A stretch of DNA of 52,706 bases from Methanobrevibacter sp. (GCA_017407115.1 JAFQXD010000007.1:1-52706), one strand, 5' to 3'. Shown: positions 43,830 through 52,706, counted from the stretch's first letter. Translations and numbers: made by a program. Notes: generated by a model from the letters alone, not told the origin.

Positions 43830-46457
43830 TTAGAATGCAATGCTTGGATAATAGCCTTTAAGACTATAGGAATTAGCATTCCAATTTACAACATTTCCAA
43901 ATGAGTTTCTAGCACTTGTTGCATCACTAACAATCCAAGTATCGCCAATCAATACCTGAGTCCATACATGACCATATGTACCGCTTGTGAAAGTACATGT
44001 TCCGTGAACATATCTTGCCGGAAGACCAGCAGTCCTATACATTGCTACAAGCAAGTGTGAATGGTCAACACAGTTTCCAGTTTTGGCATTTAAAGTACCT
44101 ACAGCACCATATCTGGTATCATAATAAAAACTATATGAGACTGCATCACGCACATAATTATAAATTGCTATTGCTTTAGCCCTATCTGAAGTAAGTCCTT
44201 TTGTCAATTTAGTAACTAACTGCTTAATTTTAGTATTATTAACTTGACAGTTTGTAGAAGCTGCTAAGTATAATTCCAAATTAGTTATAGTGTTTTTAGA
44301 GTTTAGACTACTAGTTGAACTAGAACTGCTTAAAGATTTGACTGTAACATATGCAGGCATTACATTTTCATTGCCATAAAACGCAACGACACGTGCAAAT
44401 GCATAAACAACACCCTTATAACCGAGAGAACCAACATCGGAGCTCACATAATTAGGCATTTGTCCTTTTGAATCTGCAGTTTTTATAATGCTTTTTGCAA
44501 CTGCAAGATAATTATATAAATTACCTTTAGATGTTGCAGCACCAGGTTTGGATGGTGCTTTTATACTTTTATAAGGAATATCAGATTTTTTACTTGCATT
44601 TAAAGATACAATAGCTTTTGAAGCCAAATATAAGTAATCTGCAAGAGAATATGTAACACTTCCGATTTTTACAGTAGCCGGCAATTTGTTATTGTCCTCA
44701 ATATAGCTTTTCACATTTTTAGAAGCAGCAATAATCTGTTTAATAGTTACTTTATTGACCACGTGAATTGTTGAAGAGCCACTGGTTGAACCTGAAGAAT
44801 ATTTAATCTTGTGGTTTCCTGCAGATAAAACACCAGCATTTACTTTTGCAACACCGTTTGAATCTGTAACCTTATTATAAGATTTTCCGTTGATTGTGAA
44901 TTTAACGGTTGCTCCTTTTATAGGCTTATTTTTACCGTCGATTAATTTGACGGAATAATATGCTGTTTTGCCAATTGCAACATAACTGTCACTAGCATCA
45001 AATTGAGTTCCATTAATCAAAATATGCCTAGTTACACTTCCTTTGTAATATCCACTGGAAACAGCAGCATAAACTGAGTAATAACCAACCGGCAAGTTGA
45101 TGGCCAATTTAGCAATACCCTTTGAATTAGTCTGTTTAATATATGATTTGCCGTTGACTGTGAATTTTACTTTTGTATTCTTTAAAACATTACCAGAAGC
45201 GTCCTTAACTGTTACCTTATATTCTGAACCATCTTTATAATTCATTGACATGTCTTTTGCAGACAATTTAGCAGATAACTTATTAACAGTTATCTTATTA
45301 TAACCATAATTATATTCCTTTTCACCAATGGTAGAATAGAAATATTTTATTTGATAAGTACCTGGTTTTAAATTCCCTATTGCCAAACTAGCAATACCTT
45401 TAGAATTTGTTTTTGATGTATAAGTTTTGTTATTAAGTTTGAATGTAATTGTCTTACCGGATAAAATCTTTCCATTATTATCAGTGAATTTTACTTTGAA
45501 GGAAGATCCTCCCTTATAATTCATTGTCAAATCAGAAGCATTGAATTTGTTTACTGCTGGACTGATAACTATTGTTCCGGAAGAACTTGAAGCATAATAT
45601 CCATCAGTTCCTTTGAATTTATAGGATATCTTGTAAGTACCTTCTTCAAGAAGAGGAATAACAGTTGATGCTTTCCCTTTTGAGTCTGTTGTAGCTGTTA
45701 CAGTTTTATTAGCATAAGAGAAGTATACTTTACAATTTTCAATTGGACCTCCATTTTCAGACAGTAGAGTGACCGTGTAAGAATGGTAATAATTAGTAAG
45801 GATATAAGTTTTGGCCTTACCTTCAAATTTGGTTTTATCCTTTTTGACAGTTACTTTCTTTGAAAGAGATGTAGAAGAAGCAGTGGAACTGCCAGAATAA
45901 TAAATAGAAACGTTATATGTGCCAACAGCTAATGCGGCTGTCTTAATATATACAGCACCGTTACTATTGGTAGTACCATTGTATTTTTTACCTTTCACTA
46001 TCAAAGATATTTTCTGTTTAGATAAAGTTTTTCCATTTTGATCTTGTAAAGTCACCTTAAAACAGGTAGCTGAACTGTCATAATAAGCGTCTGAGACAGA
46101 CAATGAAGTTGAGACTTTACCTGCAGCAAGAACATTGTCATTTGCATTGACATTCACAATGGAATCGTCATTTGAAACAGCAATAATCTCACTATCTTCA
46201 TTTACAAGACCTAATTTTGGTTCCGTATTATCCTCATAATAAGATTCGGATGCTAAAAGTGAATCTTCAGGATAATCATTTAAATTATCATCATGAGAAT
46301 TAACTAAATTAGTTTCTGAGATAGAATCGTCGCTAGAAACTTCTAATTTTTCTGAAGATAATGAATTCACATTATCCGTAGTTAAATTTGAATCTTCTGT
46401 ATTTGAAGCACCATTAACATCTACTGCACATACGCTTCCCAATAAAACAAAAAACAC
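43830..46457 (-). CDS. Secreted Ig-repeat protein with pseudomurein-binding-like repeats and a transglutaminase-like domain
   Basis: Encodes 875 residues from GTG at 46457. The GTG has no ribosome-binding site and would leave a signal peptide without its basic n-region. An ATT codon at 46499, after AGAGGTGG, would give a complete signal (residues SIKNRAF before the hydrophobic core), so translation may start there. An acidic Ser/Asn-rich linker is followed by five or six beta-rich Ig-like repeats of about 90 residues (NGKxLxxKxIxFKLNxKTYTSKTNSKGIA pattern). Two segments resemble pseudomurein-binding repeats (KLPATVKIGSVTYSLADYLYLAS; MPNYVSSDVGSLGYKGVVYAFAR). The C-terminal transglutaminase-like fold has Cys796, His830 and Asp845 as the catalytic triad. 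Probably a wall-associated peptidase or adhesin. Confidence 0.85.
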   Translation of the reverse strand: MFFVLLGSVCAVDVNGASNTEDSNLTTDNVNSLSSEKLEVSSDDSISETNLVNSHDDNLNDYPEDSLLASESYYEDNTEPKLGLVNEDSEIIAVSNDDSIVNVNANDNVLAAGKVSTSLSVSDAYYDSSATCFKVTLQDQNGKTLSKQKISLIVKGKKYNGTTNSNGAVYIKTAALAVGTYNVSIYYSGSSTASSTSLSKKVTVKKDKTKFEGKAKTYILTNYYHSYTVTLLSENGGPIENCKVYFSYANKTVTATTDSKGKASTVIPLLEEGTYKISYKFKGTDGYYASSSSGTIVISPAVNKFNASDLTMNYKGGSSFKVKFTDNNGKILSGKTITFKLNNKTYTSKTNSKGIASLAIGNLKPGTYQIKYFYSTIGEKEYNYGYNKITVNKLSAKLSAKDMSMNYKDGSEYKVTVKDASGNVLKNTKVKFTVNGKSYIKQTNSKGIAKLAINLPVGYYSVYAAVSSGYYKGSVTRHILINGTQFDASDSYVAIGKTAYYSVKLIDGKNKPIKGATVKFTINGKSYNKVTDSNGVAKVNAGVLSAGNHKIKYSSGSTSGSSTIHVVNKVTIKQIIAASKNVKSYIEDNNKLPATVKIGSVTYSLADYLYLASKAIVSLNASKKSDIPYKSIKAPSKPGAATSKGNLYNYLAVAKSIIKTADSKGQMPNYVSSDVGSLGYKGVVYAFARVVAFYGNENVMPAYVTVKSLSSSSSTSSLNSKNTITNLELYLAASTNCQVNNTKIKQLVTKLTKGLTSDRAKAIAIYNYVRDAVSYSFYYDTRYGAVGTLNAKTGNCVDHSHLLVAMYRTAGLPARYVHGTCTFTSGTYGHVWTQVLIGDTWIVSDATSARNSFGNVVNWNANSYSLKGYYPSIAF

Positions 46458-46499
46458 AAGTACAATAGAAATGATGAATGCTCTATTTTTTATCGAAAT

Positions 46500-46961
46500 T
46501 TTTCCACCTCTTGGTTCTCATTACGAAAATTTTATAGTAAAATATGATATATACTAAAACATAGTAGTTCATAATGAGTAGATAAAGATTTATTTTAATA
46601 TTATTTAAATGTTTTTAAAACTTTAAAAATTAAAAAACGGATTAAAATTAAGTAAATAAATAAAAAAAGATAGAAACAATATATAAAATCCAAATAAAAG
46701 AACATTTATATTGAAATAAACTAAGATAAGATTATATAGCTCAAATTTAAAATAAAAATTTTTATGAACCATGAACAAAAAATTTTTAGAGTAACGGCCA
46801 GTTATATGTAAAATAATGCTATTTTCATATTTTATAAAGAAATTAGATAAAAAATTGACTTAATTGGAAAAAATGATTTGATTTGATATAATTACTGCTG
46901 AAACTAAGAAAAATAATGGAAAAAGAAAAAAATAAGGATTTTTCTAAAAAAAGCTGATAAA
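46500..46961. other. Divergent intergenic region
   Basis: About 460 bases of very AT-rich DNA between two divergent genes. The minus-strand AGAGGTGG (46504-46511) is a ribosome-binding site for the secreted protein. TATA-like stretches are numerous and none stands out. GCTGATAAA precedes the radical SAM start. Nothing else is recognised. Confidence 0.4.
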
Positions 46962-48512
46962 ATGTTATATGAAAAAAATACATTCATTAAAAATCACAAA
47001 CAGGTAGACGTTCATTTTGGTCTTTGCTACCCAAACATATACAAGACTGCAATGTCTTCTCTGGGTTATAACATATTATATAACCAGATTAATGAACGTG
47101 ATGATACCTGGTGTGAGAGAATAATTTATCCCAATGAAAAATCCATAGAATCAAATACTCCCCCCAAATACTTTAACATACTGAGTTTTACTCTGCAGTT
47201 TGAAGAAGATTATTTTAATGTATTGGAAATGCTTAAAAAATCAGATATTCCTCTTAAAAGAGAAGACCGCAAGGAAAATGATCCGTTAATCATAGCGGGA
47301 GGTCCTTGTCCGACAGCCAATCCTATGCCTTTATCCGATTATATTGACCTTTTTATCATAGGCGAAGGCGAAAATACGATTAATGCATTTATTGATGAAT
47401 ATAAAATTTCTAAAAAGAAATTGGAAAATTATTTGGAAATTCCTGGAATATACATTCCCAAATTCAACAACAAAACAAAAATATCTCTTGTAAATGACAT
47501 GAATTCAACATACCACATCACAGAACCGGTTATCAGCAAAAGTGATGATGAAAATTACCAGACAATATTCAACAATACAATTATGCTGAACGTTTCAAGA
47601 GGATGTACAAGGGGATGTCGGTTCTGCATGTCAGGATATCTATATAGACCCACTCGTGAAACAGATTACAAAAAATTAATTGACGTTGCACTTACAACAA
47701 GACAGAAAACCGGAATGAATAACATAACACTAATCGGAGCTGCAGTTTCCGATTATGGTCAGTTGGAAGAACTTACCGAAAATCTGGAAAATGAAGGGTT
47801 TCTGATTTCAACACCTTCTCTCAGACTGGAATCAATTACCCGAGACACATTGGAAACCTTAAAACGAAGCGGGCTTAAAACAGTCACCCTTGCACCTGAG
47901 TCAATTTCAAGGCTTAGAAAGGTAATCAACAAAGAAGTGGAAGATGAAAAAATCTTTGAAATAATACAGGATGCAATTAATCTTGATTTCAAAATCAAAT
48001 TGTATTTCCTGATTGGAATTCCCGGTGAAAGTTTAGATGACATTAAGGAATTGGTGGAATACATGAAAAAGATAGCAGGTATGCATCACAACATTAGAAA
48101 TGTGAAATTTAGTATTAATCCAATAATTCCAAAACCTCAAACACCACTGCAATGGGAGGAATATGATTTCAAGGACATTAAAAATAAAACCCGATTTATC
48201 CAGAAAGAAATGAAGAGATATAACATCAAGTGCGAAAGTCCTAAAAAAGGACTAATCCAATATATACTGTCTTGTGGAAATAGTGATATTGGTGAGCTTA
48301 TTGAAAAATCTTTAACAAAAAAACCTACATTGAAAGAATGGAGAGAAAAGACTCCCAAATATGAAATTGATGATGAGCTGCCATGGAACAATATTGATGT
48401 TGGCATAAATGAAAAATTTTTAAAAATAGAAAACAGAAGATTGAGAACATTAAAACAAACCCCATGGTGTGAAACATCCACGTGCTATAATTGTGGAAGC
48501 TGTGAAAAATAA
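46962..48512 (+). CDS. Radical SAM protein with N-terminal cobalamin-binding-like domain
   Basis: Encodes 516 residues. The N-terminal half has the B12-binding-like arrangement (DVHFGLCYPNIYKTAMSSLGYNILY, LIIAGGPCPTANPMPLSDYIDLFIIGEGE). The cluster motif is SRGCTRGCRFCMSG (Cys-x3-Cys-x2-Cys). A later LIGIPGES and PEEIR-type region LAPESISR complete the radical SAM barrel. The C terminus ends with CETSTCYNCGSC, possibly a further cluster. The reaction is unknown; related proteins include methylthiotransferase-type and magnesium-protoporphyrin cyclase-type enzymes. Confidence 0.85.
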   Translation: MLYEKNTFIKNHKQVDVHFGLCYPNIYKTAMSSLGYNILYNQINERDDTWCERIIYPNEKSIESNTPPKYFNILSFTLQFEEDYFNVLEMLKKSDIPLKREDRKENDPLIIAGGPCPTANPMPLSDYIDLFIIGEGENTINAFIDEYKISKKKLENYLEIPGIYIPKFNNKTKISLVNDMNSTYHITEPVISKSDDENYQTIFNNTIMLNVSRGCTRGCRFCMSGYLYRPTRETDYKKLIDVALTTRQKTGMNNITLIGAAVSDYGQLEELTENLENEGFLISTPSLRLESITRDTLETLKRSGLKTVTLAPESISRLRKVINKEVEDEKIFEIIQDAINLDFKIKLYFLIGIPGESLDDIKELVEYMKKIAGMHHNIRNVKFSINPIIPKPQTPLQWEEYDFKDIKNKTRFIQKEMKRYNIKCESPKKGLIQYILSCGNSDIGELIEKSLTKKPTLKEWREKTPKYEIDDELPWNNIDVGINEKFLKIENRRLRTLKQTPWCETSTCYNCGSCEK

Positions 48513-48572
48513 TTACTAGAAAAAATAATTTTTACTATAATAAATAATATAATATATTAGTGAGGTAAACTT

Positions 48573-49691
48573 ATGATAAATCCTGCAAATAGAACAAAGT
48601 CAATTGAATTGTCACAGATAAGAAAAATGTTTGAAGTAACTAATCCAGATGCAATCAACTTAGGAATCGGTGAACCTGATTTCAATGTTCCTCAACACAT
48701 TAAAAATGCAATGAAAGAATCAATAGATGAAAATGATACTCATTATACTCCAAATAAGGGATATGTTGAACTAAGAGAGGAAATTGCAAAAAAATTCAAA
48801 AATGAAAATGGAATCAACACCAATCCCGACAATATTATTGTTACCGTTGGTGCAAGTGAAGCATTATATCTATGTTCACAGGCATTTATTGAAAAAGGAG
48901 ATGAGGTAATTCTTCCAAATCCAAGTTTTTTATCATATGAAGCTGGCGTGAAATTGGCTGAAGGTTCAGTTGTGCCGGTGGACTGCAAAATGGAAAACGA
49001 TTTCAAACTAAAGGCAGATGACGTTTGTGAGAAGATAACAAAGAACACCAAAGCAATAATATTGAATTCACCTTCAAATCCTACCGGAGCGGTGATGGAC
49101 AAGGAAGATATAAAAGCAATTGCGGATTTATCAATGGACAATGACTTTTTAATTATTTCCGATGAGATTTATGAAAAGATAATATATGACAAAAAGCATT
49201 ACTCCCCGGCAAAATACAGCGACAATGTAATTACATTAAACGGTTTTTCAAAAACTTATGCAATGACTGGTCTTAGAATTGGTTATTTGACTGCAAATGA
49301 AACATTTGTTGAAGAACTGCTCAAAATACACCAATACAACATTGCCTGTGCAAGTACAACATCACAAAGAGGAGCATATGCTGCATTAACCGGCCCACAA
49401 GACGAAGCTGAAAAAATGGTTAATGAATTTAAAAACAGACGAGATTTGATAGTTTCACGTTTAAATGAAATGGGATATGAAACCGTAAATGCAGAGGGTG
49501 CATTTTATGTATTCCCAAAAATTGAAGATGAAGATTTTGTAGCTAAAGCAGCAAAAGCAGGCGTGATAACTGTTCCTGGTGCAGCATTTGGGTCAAACGG
49601 ACAGGGCCATGTACGCATGTCCTATGCAAATTCCTATGAAAATATTGAAAAAGCAATGAATATTCTAGAAGAGCGTGTCGTGAATGGATGA
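48573..49691 (+). CDS. Class I/II pyridoxal-phosphate aminotransferase (aspartate aminotransferase type)
   Basis: Encodes 372 residues. NLGIGEPDF, YTPNKGYVELREEI, VGASEALYL, NSPSNPTGAV and the PLP-binding lysine in NGFSKTYAMTGLRIGY are all present, as is VRMSYANS at the end. A role with aspartate, aromatic or branched-chain amino acids cannot be chosen from the sequence. A GAGGT site precedes the ATG by about eight bases. The end overlaps the CDF transporter start by eight bases. Confidence 0.92.
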   Translation: MINPANRTKSIELSQIRKMFEVTNPDAINLGIGEPDFNVPQHIKNAMKESIDENDTHYTPNKGYVELREEIAKKFKNENGINTNPDNIIVTVGASEALYLCSQAFIEKGDEVILPNPSFLSYEAGVKLAEGSVVPVDCKMENDFKLKADDVCEKITKNTKAIILNSPSNPTGAVMDKEDIKAIADLSMDNDFLIISDEIYEKIIYDKKHYSPAKYSDNVITLNGFSKTYAMTGLRIGYLTANETFVEELLKIHQYNIACASTTSQRGAYAALTGPQDEAEKMVNEFKNRRDLIVSRLNEMGYETVNAEGAFYVFPKIEDEDFVAKAAKAGVITVPGAAFGSNGQGHVRMSYANSYENIEKAMNILEERVVNG

Positions 49692-50589
49692 ATTTCGCAA
49701 AAAAGGTGGGAAAAAAGCAGCAACCGTAGCAATAACCGCAAATTGCATTTTAACTGTATTGAATGTTGCTGTTGGATTAATATCTGGAAGTTATGCATTA
49801 GTCTCTGAAGGAGCCCATACTCTATCAGACGTTATTACCTCAATTATTGCATATGTAGGATTTTATATTGGTCAAAAACCCGCCGATAGTGAACATCCTA
49901 TTGGTCATGGTCGTGCAGAAGCCATAAGCGGATTAATAATCATGATATTTTTGGTTGTTGTTGCATGGGAGATTATGCAGGGAGCATTTGTAAAGATTTT
50001 AAACCCCTCATCCATAACAGTTCCAGAGACATTAGCTGCGATAATGGCTACCCTAGGAATATTCGTTAATTTAGGAGTGAGCAACTACATAATCAACTTG
50101 GGAAAACAAATCAAAAGTCCTGCAATAGTTGCTGATGGAAAACACCAAAGAACAGACATATTTTCTTCAATTGCAATATTGGTTGGCGTAATGGTATCCA
50201 ATATGGGATATCCTATCTTAGATCCAATAATTGGATTTGTAATTGGAATATTAATCCTAAAAACAGCCTATGACATTGGAAAGGAAAACATTAACAACAT
50301 TATGGGAAAGGTTCCATCAGAAGAATTTCTGGAAAAAATAAGAACCGCTGCAAATAATACTCCCAATGTCCAAAATGCACATAATATCAAAATAGATTAC
50401 CTCGGTTCATACGCTACTGTAGCATTACATATTGAACTTGATGGAAACATGACTTTGGACGAATCTCATAAAATTGTACATTTAGTTCAAAATAATATCA
50501 TTAAAGAAGTTCCAGAAGTCAAATATGTGCTAGTTCATGCATGCCCAATAGGATTGGAATACGACCATACCCAAAAAATAGATAAATAA
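49684..50589 (+). CDS. Cation diffusion facilitator transporter
   Basis: Encodes 301 residues with six membrane segments in the first 200 and a C-terminal cytoplasmic domain. The metal site residues are EGAHTLSDVITS (segment II) and DGKHQRTDIFSS (segment V), the HxxxD pair of the family. The loop EHPIGHGRAEAISG is also conserved. The C-terminal domain carries further His residues. It exports divalent metals such as Zn or Mn; the metal is not certain. Translationally coupled to the aminotransferase. Confidence 0.92.
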   Translation: MDEFRKKGGKKAATVAITANCILTVLNVAVGLISGSYALVSEGAHTLSDVITSIIAYVGFYIGQKPADSEHPIGHGRAEAISGLIIMIFLVVVAWEIMQGAFVKILNPSSITVPETLAAIMATLGIFVNLGVSNYIINLGKQIKSPAIVADGKHQRTDIFSSIAILVGVMVSNMGYPILDPIIGFVIGILILKTAYDIGKENINNIMGKVPSEEFLEKIRTAANNTPNVQNAHNIKIDYLGSYATVALHIELDGNMTLDESHKIVHLVQNNIIKEVPEVKYVLVHACPIGLEYDHTQKIDK

Positions 50590-50598
50590 TATTAAAAA

Positions 50599-50682
50599 CG
50601 CCGGGACCGGGATTTGAACCCGGGTGATCATATGATCATCGGATTAGCAGTCCGACGCCGTACCAGGCTGGGCCATCCCGAC
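50599..50682 (-). tRNA. tRNA-Ser (anticodon GCT)
   Basis: The type II cloverleaf reads on the minus strand with a 7-bp acceptor stem (GTCGGGA/TCCCGGC), anticodon stem TCGGA/TCCGA, loop CTGCTAA with anticodon GCT, and a long variable arm TGATCATATGATCA that forms a 6-bp hairpin. The T-arm has TTCAAAT. The discriminator base is G, the standard for serine. CCA is not encoded. Confidence 0.96.
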
Positions 50683-50704
50683 ATATTAAAAAACAGTATA
50701 ATAG

Positions 50705-50711
50705 TTTATAT
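50705..50711 (-). promoter_or_regulatory. TATA box of tRNA-Ser
   Basis: TTTATAT is centred about 26 bases upstream of the tRNA 5' end at 50682. Confidence 0.55.
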
Positions 50712-50793
50712 GTAAAAACTCATTTATAAACTTAATTATTTAATAGAATGGCATGTTCAAAAGTGGACTAATCTCAAAAATATAAGTTATCTA

Positions 50794-51054
50794 AAAACCC
50801 AACTCCACCCCGGGATTCTACAAGCATTGAAATGTTAATAGTAAAGCTGCTCCCTTCCGGGCCTGACCCGTTCCTATACTTAAGATGACTAATCTTTACC
50901 CTCCAGTAAAAATCTCACCACCACCAATCCTGTAGGACGAGGTTTCTATGTTGTTTTTCTAGGCTCATACTTCATCAAAAAGCCGCCTTTTGAACTTCGA
51001 CCGCACCAAAGGGGGTGTGTGCTTACAGAGGACCCCTAACCCTCCAGTCTAGCC
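50794..51054 (-). ncRNA. ffs: Signal recognition particle RNA (7S RNA)
   Basis: On the minus strand the conserved SRP54-binding helix is exact: GGTCAGGCCCGGAAGGGAGC with its GGAA tetraloop, at 50847-50869. TGTAAG (51022-51027) corresponds to the UGUNR motif of the Alu domain. The total is about 260 bases, somewhat short for an archaeal 7S RNA (about 300). The ends are estimates: the 5' end from the TATA box and the 3' end from a TTTTT run. Confidence 0.9.
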
Positions 51055-51077
51055 ACTAATAATATATGCCTTTAATC

Positions 51078-51086
51078 TTATATAAA
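51078..51086 (-). promoter_or_regulatory. TATA box of SRP RNA
   Basis: TTTATATAA on the minus strand, centred about 27 bases before the proposed RNA start near 51054. Confidence 0.6.
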
Positions 51087-51213
51087 TGTTAGCAAAAATC
51101 ACTTACTGGAAAGAAAAAATAACAAAAATAGTTATTTCTAGAAAAAAAATAAAATTATAGTAACTCAATAAAAATCAATAAAAATTAAAAATAAAAAAAA
51201 TTAATTGGTAAAA

Positions 51214-51603
51214 TTAGAAAACTTCTTGAATTATATCTCCATCTGAAATAATACCAACTAATTTTCCATCTTCCAATACAGGGAGTTGATTCAATATACC
51301 TGAAGATGAAACACCTTCTTTCATGATTTTAATTGCTGTTTCAATACTGTCTTCAGGAGAAACAGTAACAACAGATTTAATCATTATCTCTTCAACATTT
51401 GTCCCTAATTCATATTTATCCAAAATCAAATTATGACCAACATCAGTTGCAGTTATAATGCCGACTAGTTTATCATCATCCACAACGGGAAGAGCACTAA
51501 TCTTATGTTTCATTAGCTTTTCAAATGCATATACAACATCAATGTCGCTAGTTGTTGTAATAACATCAGTAGTCATTATTTCCTTCACTTTCTTGTTCAA
51601 CAT
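51214..51603 (-). CDS. Two-CBS-domain protein
   Basis: Encodes 129 residues from the ATG at 51603, preceded by GGAGGTAT at about eight bases. The start lies inside the 3' end of the kinase gene (38-base overlap in another frame). Two CBS repeats: VKEIMTTDVITTT...ALPVVDDDKLVGIITATDV and VEEIMIKSVVTVSPEDS...LPVLEDGKLVGIISDGD. A CBS pair usually binds adenine nucleotides or SAM and acts as an energy sensor. The overlap with the kinase suggests it may regulate cyclic diphosphoglycerate synthesis; that is an inference. Confidence 0.88.
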   Translation of the reverse strand: MLNKKVKEIMTTDVITTTSDIDVVYAFEKLMKHKISALPVVDDDKLVGIITATDVGHNLILDKYELGTNVEEIMIKSVVTVSPEDSIETAIKIMKEGVSSSGILNQLPVLEDGKLVGIISDGDIIQEVF

Positions 51604-52495
51604 TCTCCATACCTCCGAATTCTTCGAGAATATCATTAACCATAATGTCTATGGTCTGATTAATATCCACATTGTCAATAATACGAGAATCATGAATTTT
51701 TGCCTGTTCAATCAAAAAGCTTTGAGTTTTTCTAATAGTATCAAAGTTGTCCATATACCTTTCAAGTGACCTTTTAACCCAAGGCTGTCTGCATCTTGAA
51801 TAGAATCTTTGTTTGTGTGATTCCTCATCATCAACAGTTAAAGTAAATATGATGATGTTGTTGTTTTCCATCAAATCCTTTCTAATAAATCCTGGAACAA
51901 CATGAACCCCTTCAATAATGGTACTGATGCCCTCTTTAACAGATCTCTCAATGATAGCTTCAATACCAACATTTACAACATCCACATGACTTATAAATCC
52001 TTCAATAACATTATCAATACGAATGGATGGAGTCCTTATGCTTTCATGTGCATCAAAACTGGATTTATGGATTACAGGACTTAATTCTTTTGAAACTATT
52101 TTACGCATGACCTCACGAATCATATCGGTACTTATAAGGTTTTTTAACCTGAGTCTACTGGCCAATTCGAATGCCATTGAGGAAGTACCAACACCAGAAG
52201 CCCCACCAATTAAAATAATCAATGGTTTTTTGGATTTTCTAAGCAATCTCCAATTTTTATATTTATTGGCTATGTTTGGATCCAAATTTTCAAGATGCTT
52301 TAGAATTTCTTCTGCCAACTCATAACTGGCAATGTCAGTGACACCTCTACTGATTAAATCATTTTCAATATCACTAGCTATTTCATGAGCTTTTTGAGAC
52401 CCAATATCAGCTATATTGAGTGAACGAGATAAAATACCCTTAGAAAAAGGTTCTTTATACATTTTACCATCAACATCACTAGTAATCCATATCAT
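51566..52495 (-). CDS. pgk2: 2-Phosphoglycerate kinase
   Basis: Encodes 309 residues from the ATG at 52495, preceded by AAGGTGTAATT; a longer reading to 52513 is less likely. The N-terminal 90 residues resemble an ATP-cone-like regulatory domain (FSKGILSRSLNIADIG). The P-loop is GGASGVGTSS. STDMIREVMR and IIEGVHVVPGF follow. The enzyme phosphorylates 2-phosphoglycerate to 2,3-diphosphoglycerate, the substrate of the cDPG synthetase at 18354-19733. The CBS gene overlaps its 3' end. Confidence 0.92.
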   Translation of the reverse strand: MIWITSDVDGKMYKEPFSKGILSRSLNIADIGSQKAHEIASDIENDLISRGVTDIASYELAEEILKHLENLDPNIANKYKNWRLLRKSKKPLIILIGGASGVGTSSMAFELASRLRLKNLISTDMIREVMRKIVSKELSPVIHKSSFDAHESIRTPSIRIDNVIEGFISHVDVVNVGIEAIIERSVKEGISTIIEGVHVVPGFIRKDLMENNNIIIFTLTVDDEESHKQRFYSRCRQPWVKRSLERYMDNFDTIRKTQSFLIEQAKIHDSRIIDNVDINQTIDIMVNDILEEFGGMENVEQESEGNNDY

Positions 52496-52513
52496 AATTA
52501 CACCTTGATTCAA

Positions 52514-52706
52514 TATGATAGAATATTTTAAAATGATATTAAATAAAATTTGTTATTTGATTTTGAGGCTTTGTCAATTTGTTAGTTGGGATTTTTCGTT
52601 TTTCATCCAGCCATTTTTTCTGTTGCATATCTGATTAAATACTCCTTTTTCTGTTCGGTATCGTTTTTTCTCTGCTTTTGGTAGTGTTGCATGGAAGTAC
52701 ATTTCA
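52514..52706. other. Right edge; possible 3' end of a minus-strand gene
   Basis: Two minus-strand frames stay open from the window edge: one ends at 52574 (last residues KNEKSQLTN) and one at 52603 (last residues EKMAG). They overlap, so at most one is real. Neither is recognised. A gene continuing beyond the window is possible, and so is non-coding DNA. Confidence 0.3.

Noticed and set aside
43830..46457. Repeats in the secreted protein as a CRISPR or DNA repeat array
   Set aside because: The repetition is at protein level (Ig-like domains); the nucleotide copies have diverged and have no constant unit with spacers.

Overview
The window reads as a chromosomal piece of a hydrogenotrophic methanogen of the order Methanobacteriales, most likely Methanobrevibacter. 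The base composition is very AT-rich, Shine-Dalgarno sites are of the GGTGATT type, and promoters have archaeal TATA boxes. Methanogen-specific genes include coenzyme M synthesis genes, a formylmethanofuran dehydrogenase polyferredoxin, Mmp4/MtxX, cofH and genes for cyclic 2,3-diphosphoglycerate. A secreted protein with apparent pseudomurein-binding repeats and EppA-type (class III) prepilins also fit. The species cannot be fixed from the sequence alone.

Layout. 1-6150: an IS1182-type transposase, an MrfA-like DEAD-box helicase with a TPR tail, and an aldo/keto reductase with ferredoxin-type cysteines. 6338-8443: hypA, hypB and a DUF354 gene. 8497-11871: tRNA-Ala(GGC), a membrane protein, then DUF1890, DUF1894 and an archaeal metE, with a small membrane protein behind. 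11965-12831: a DUF4062-type gene broken by one in-frame amber codon. 12879-17901: cbiF, a pilin-like operon, tatD, uppS and the Mmp4 gene. 18066-21116: a small winged-helix regulator with a striking inverted repeat around its TATA box, cpgS, a UPF0280 gene and a UPF0058 gene.

21301-28270 is the most interesting segment. comA is followed by a DUF39 sulfurtransferase fused to a ferredoxin domain, then hdrC-like, hdrB-like and hdrA-like genes. comE and comD (sulfopyruvate decarboxylase) face them. The Hdr-like subunits have diverged. The HdrB-like protein lacks one cysteine of its second CCG motif. The HdrA-like protein carries a fused MvhD-type domain with no cysteine at all. This looks like a dedicated electron-transfer complex for the reductive sulfur-insertion step of coenzyme M or homocysteine synthesis; that role is inferred.

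28419-39239 holds housekeeping and cofactor genes: cofH, a thymidylate-kinase-like gene, both archaeal primase subunits, metG, a DUF530-type gene, a tandem-HTH protein, a MraY/AglH-type transferase and an archaeal riboflavin-pathway reductase. 39367-41929: a hypothetical gene whose 3' end is cut by an intact IS4-type element (perfect 23-bp inverted repeats, 9-bp target duplication), next to two class III signal-peptide genes. 41949-46457: fwdF with a small ferredoxin, archaeal coaD, and a large secreted Ig-repeat protein with a transglutaminase-like domain. 46962-52495: a radical SAM gene, an aminotransferase, a CDF transporter, tRNA-Ser(GCU), SRP RNA, a CBS-domain gene and 2-phosphoglycerate kinase. 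The last gene and cpgS together form the complete two-step route to cyclic 2,3-diphosphoglycerate.

No CRISPR array, prophage or rRNA was seen. Both tRNAs and the SRP RNA have TATA boxes at about the expected distance from the RNA start.
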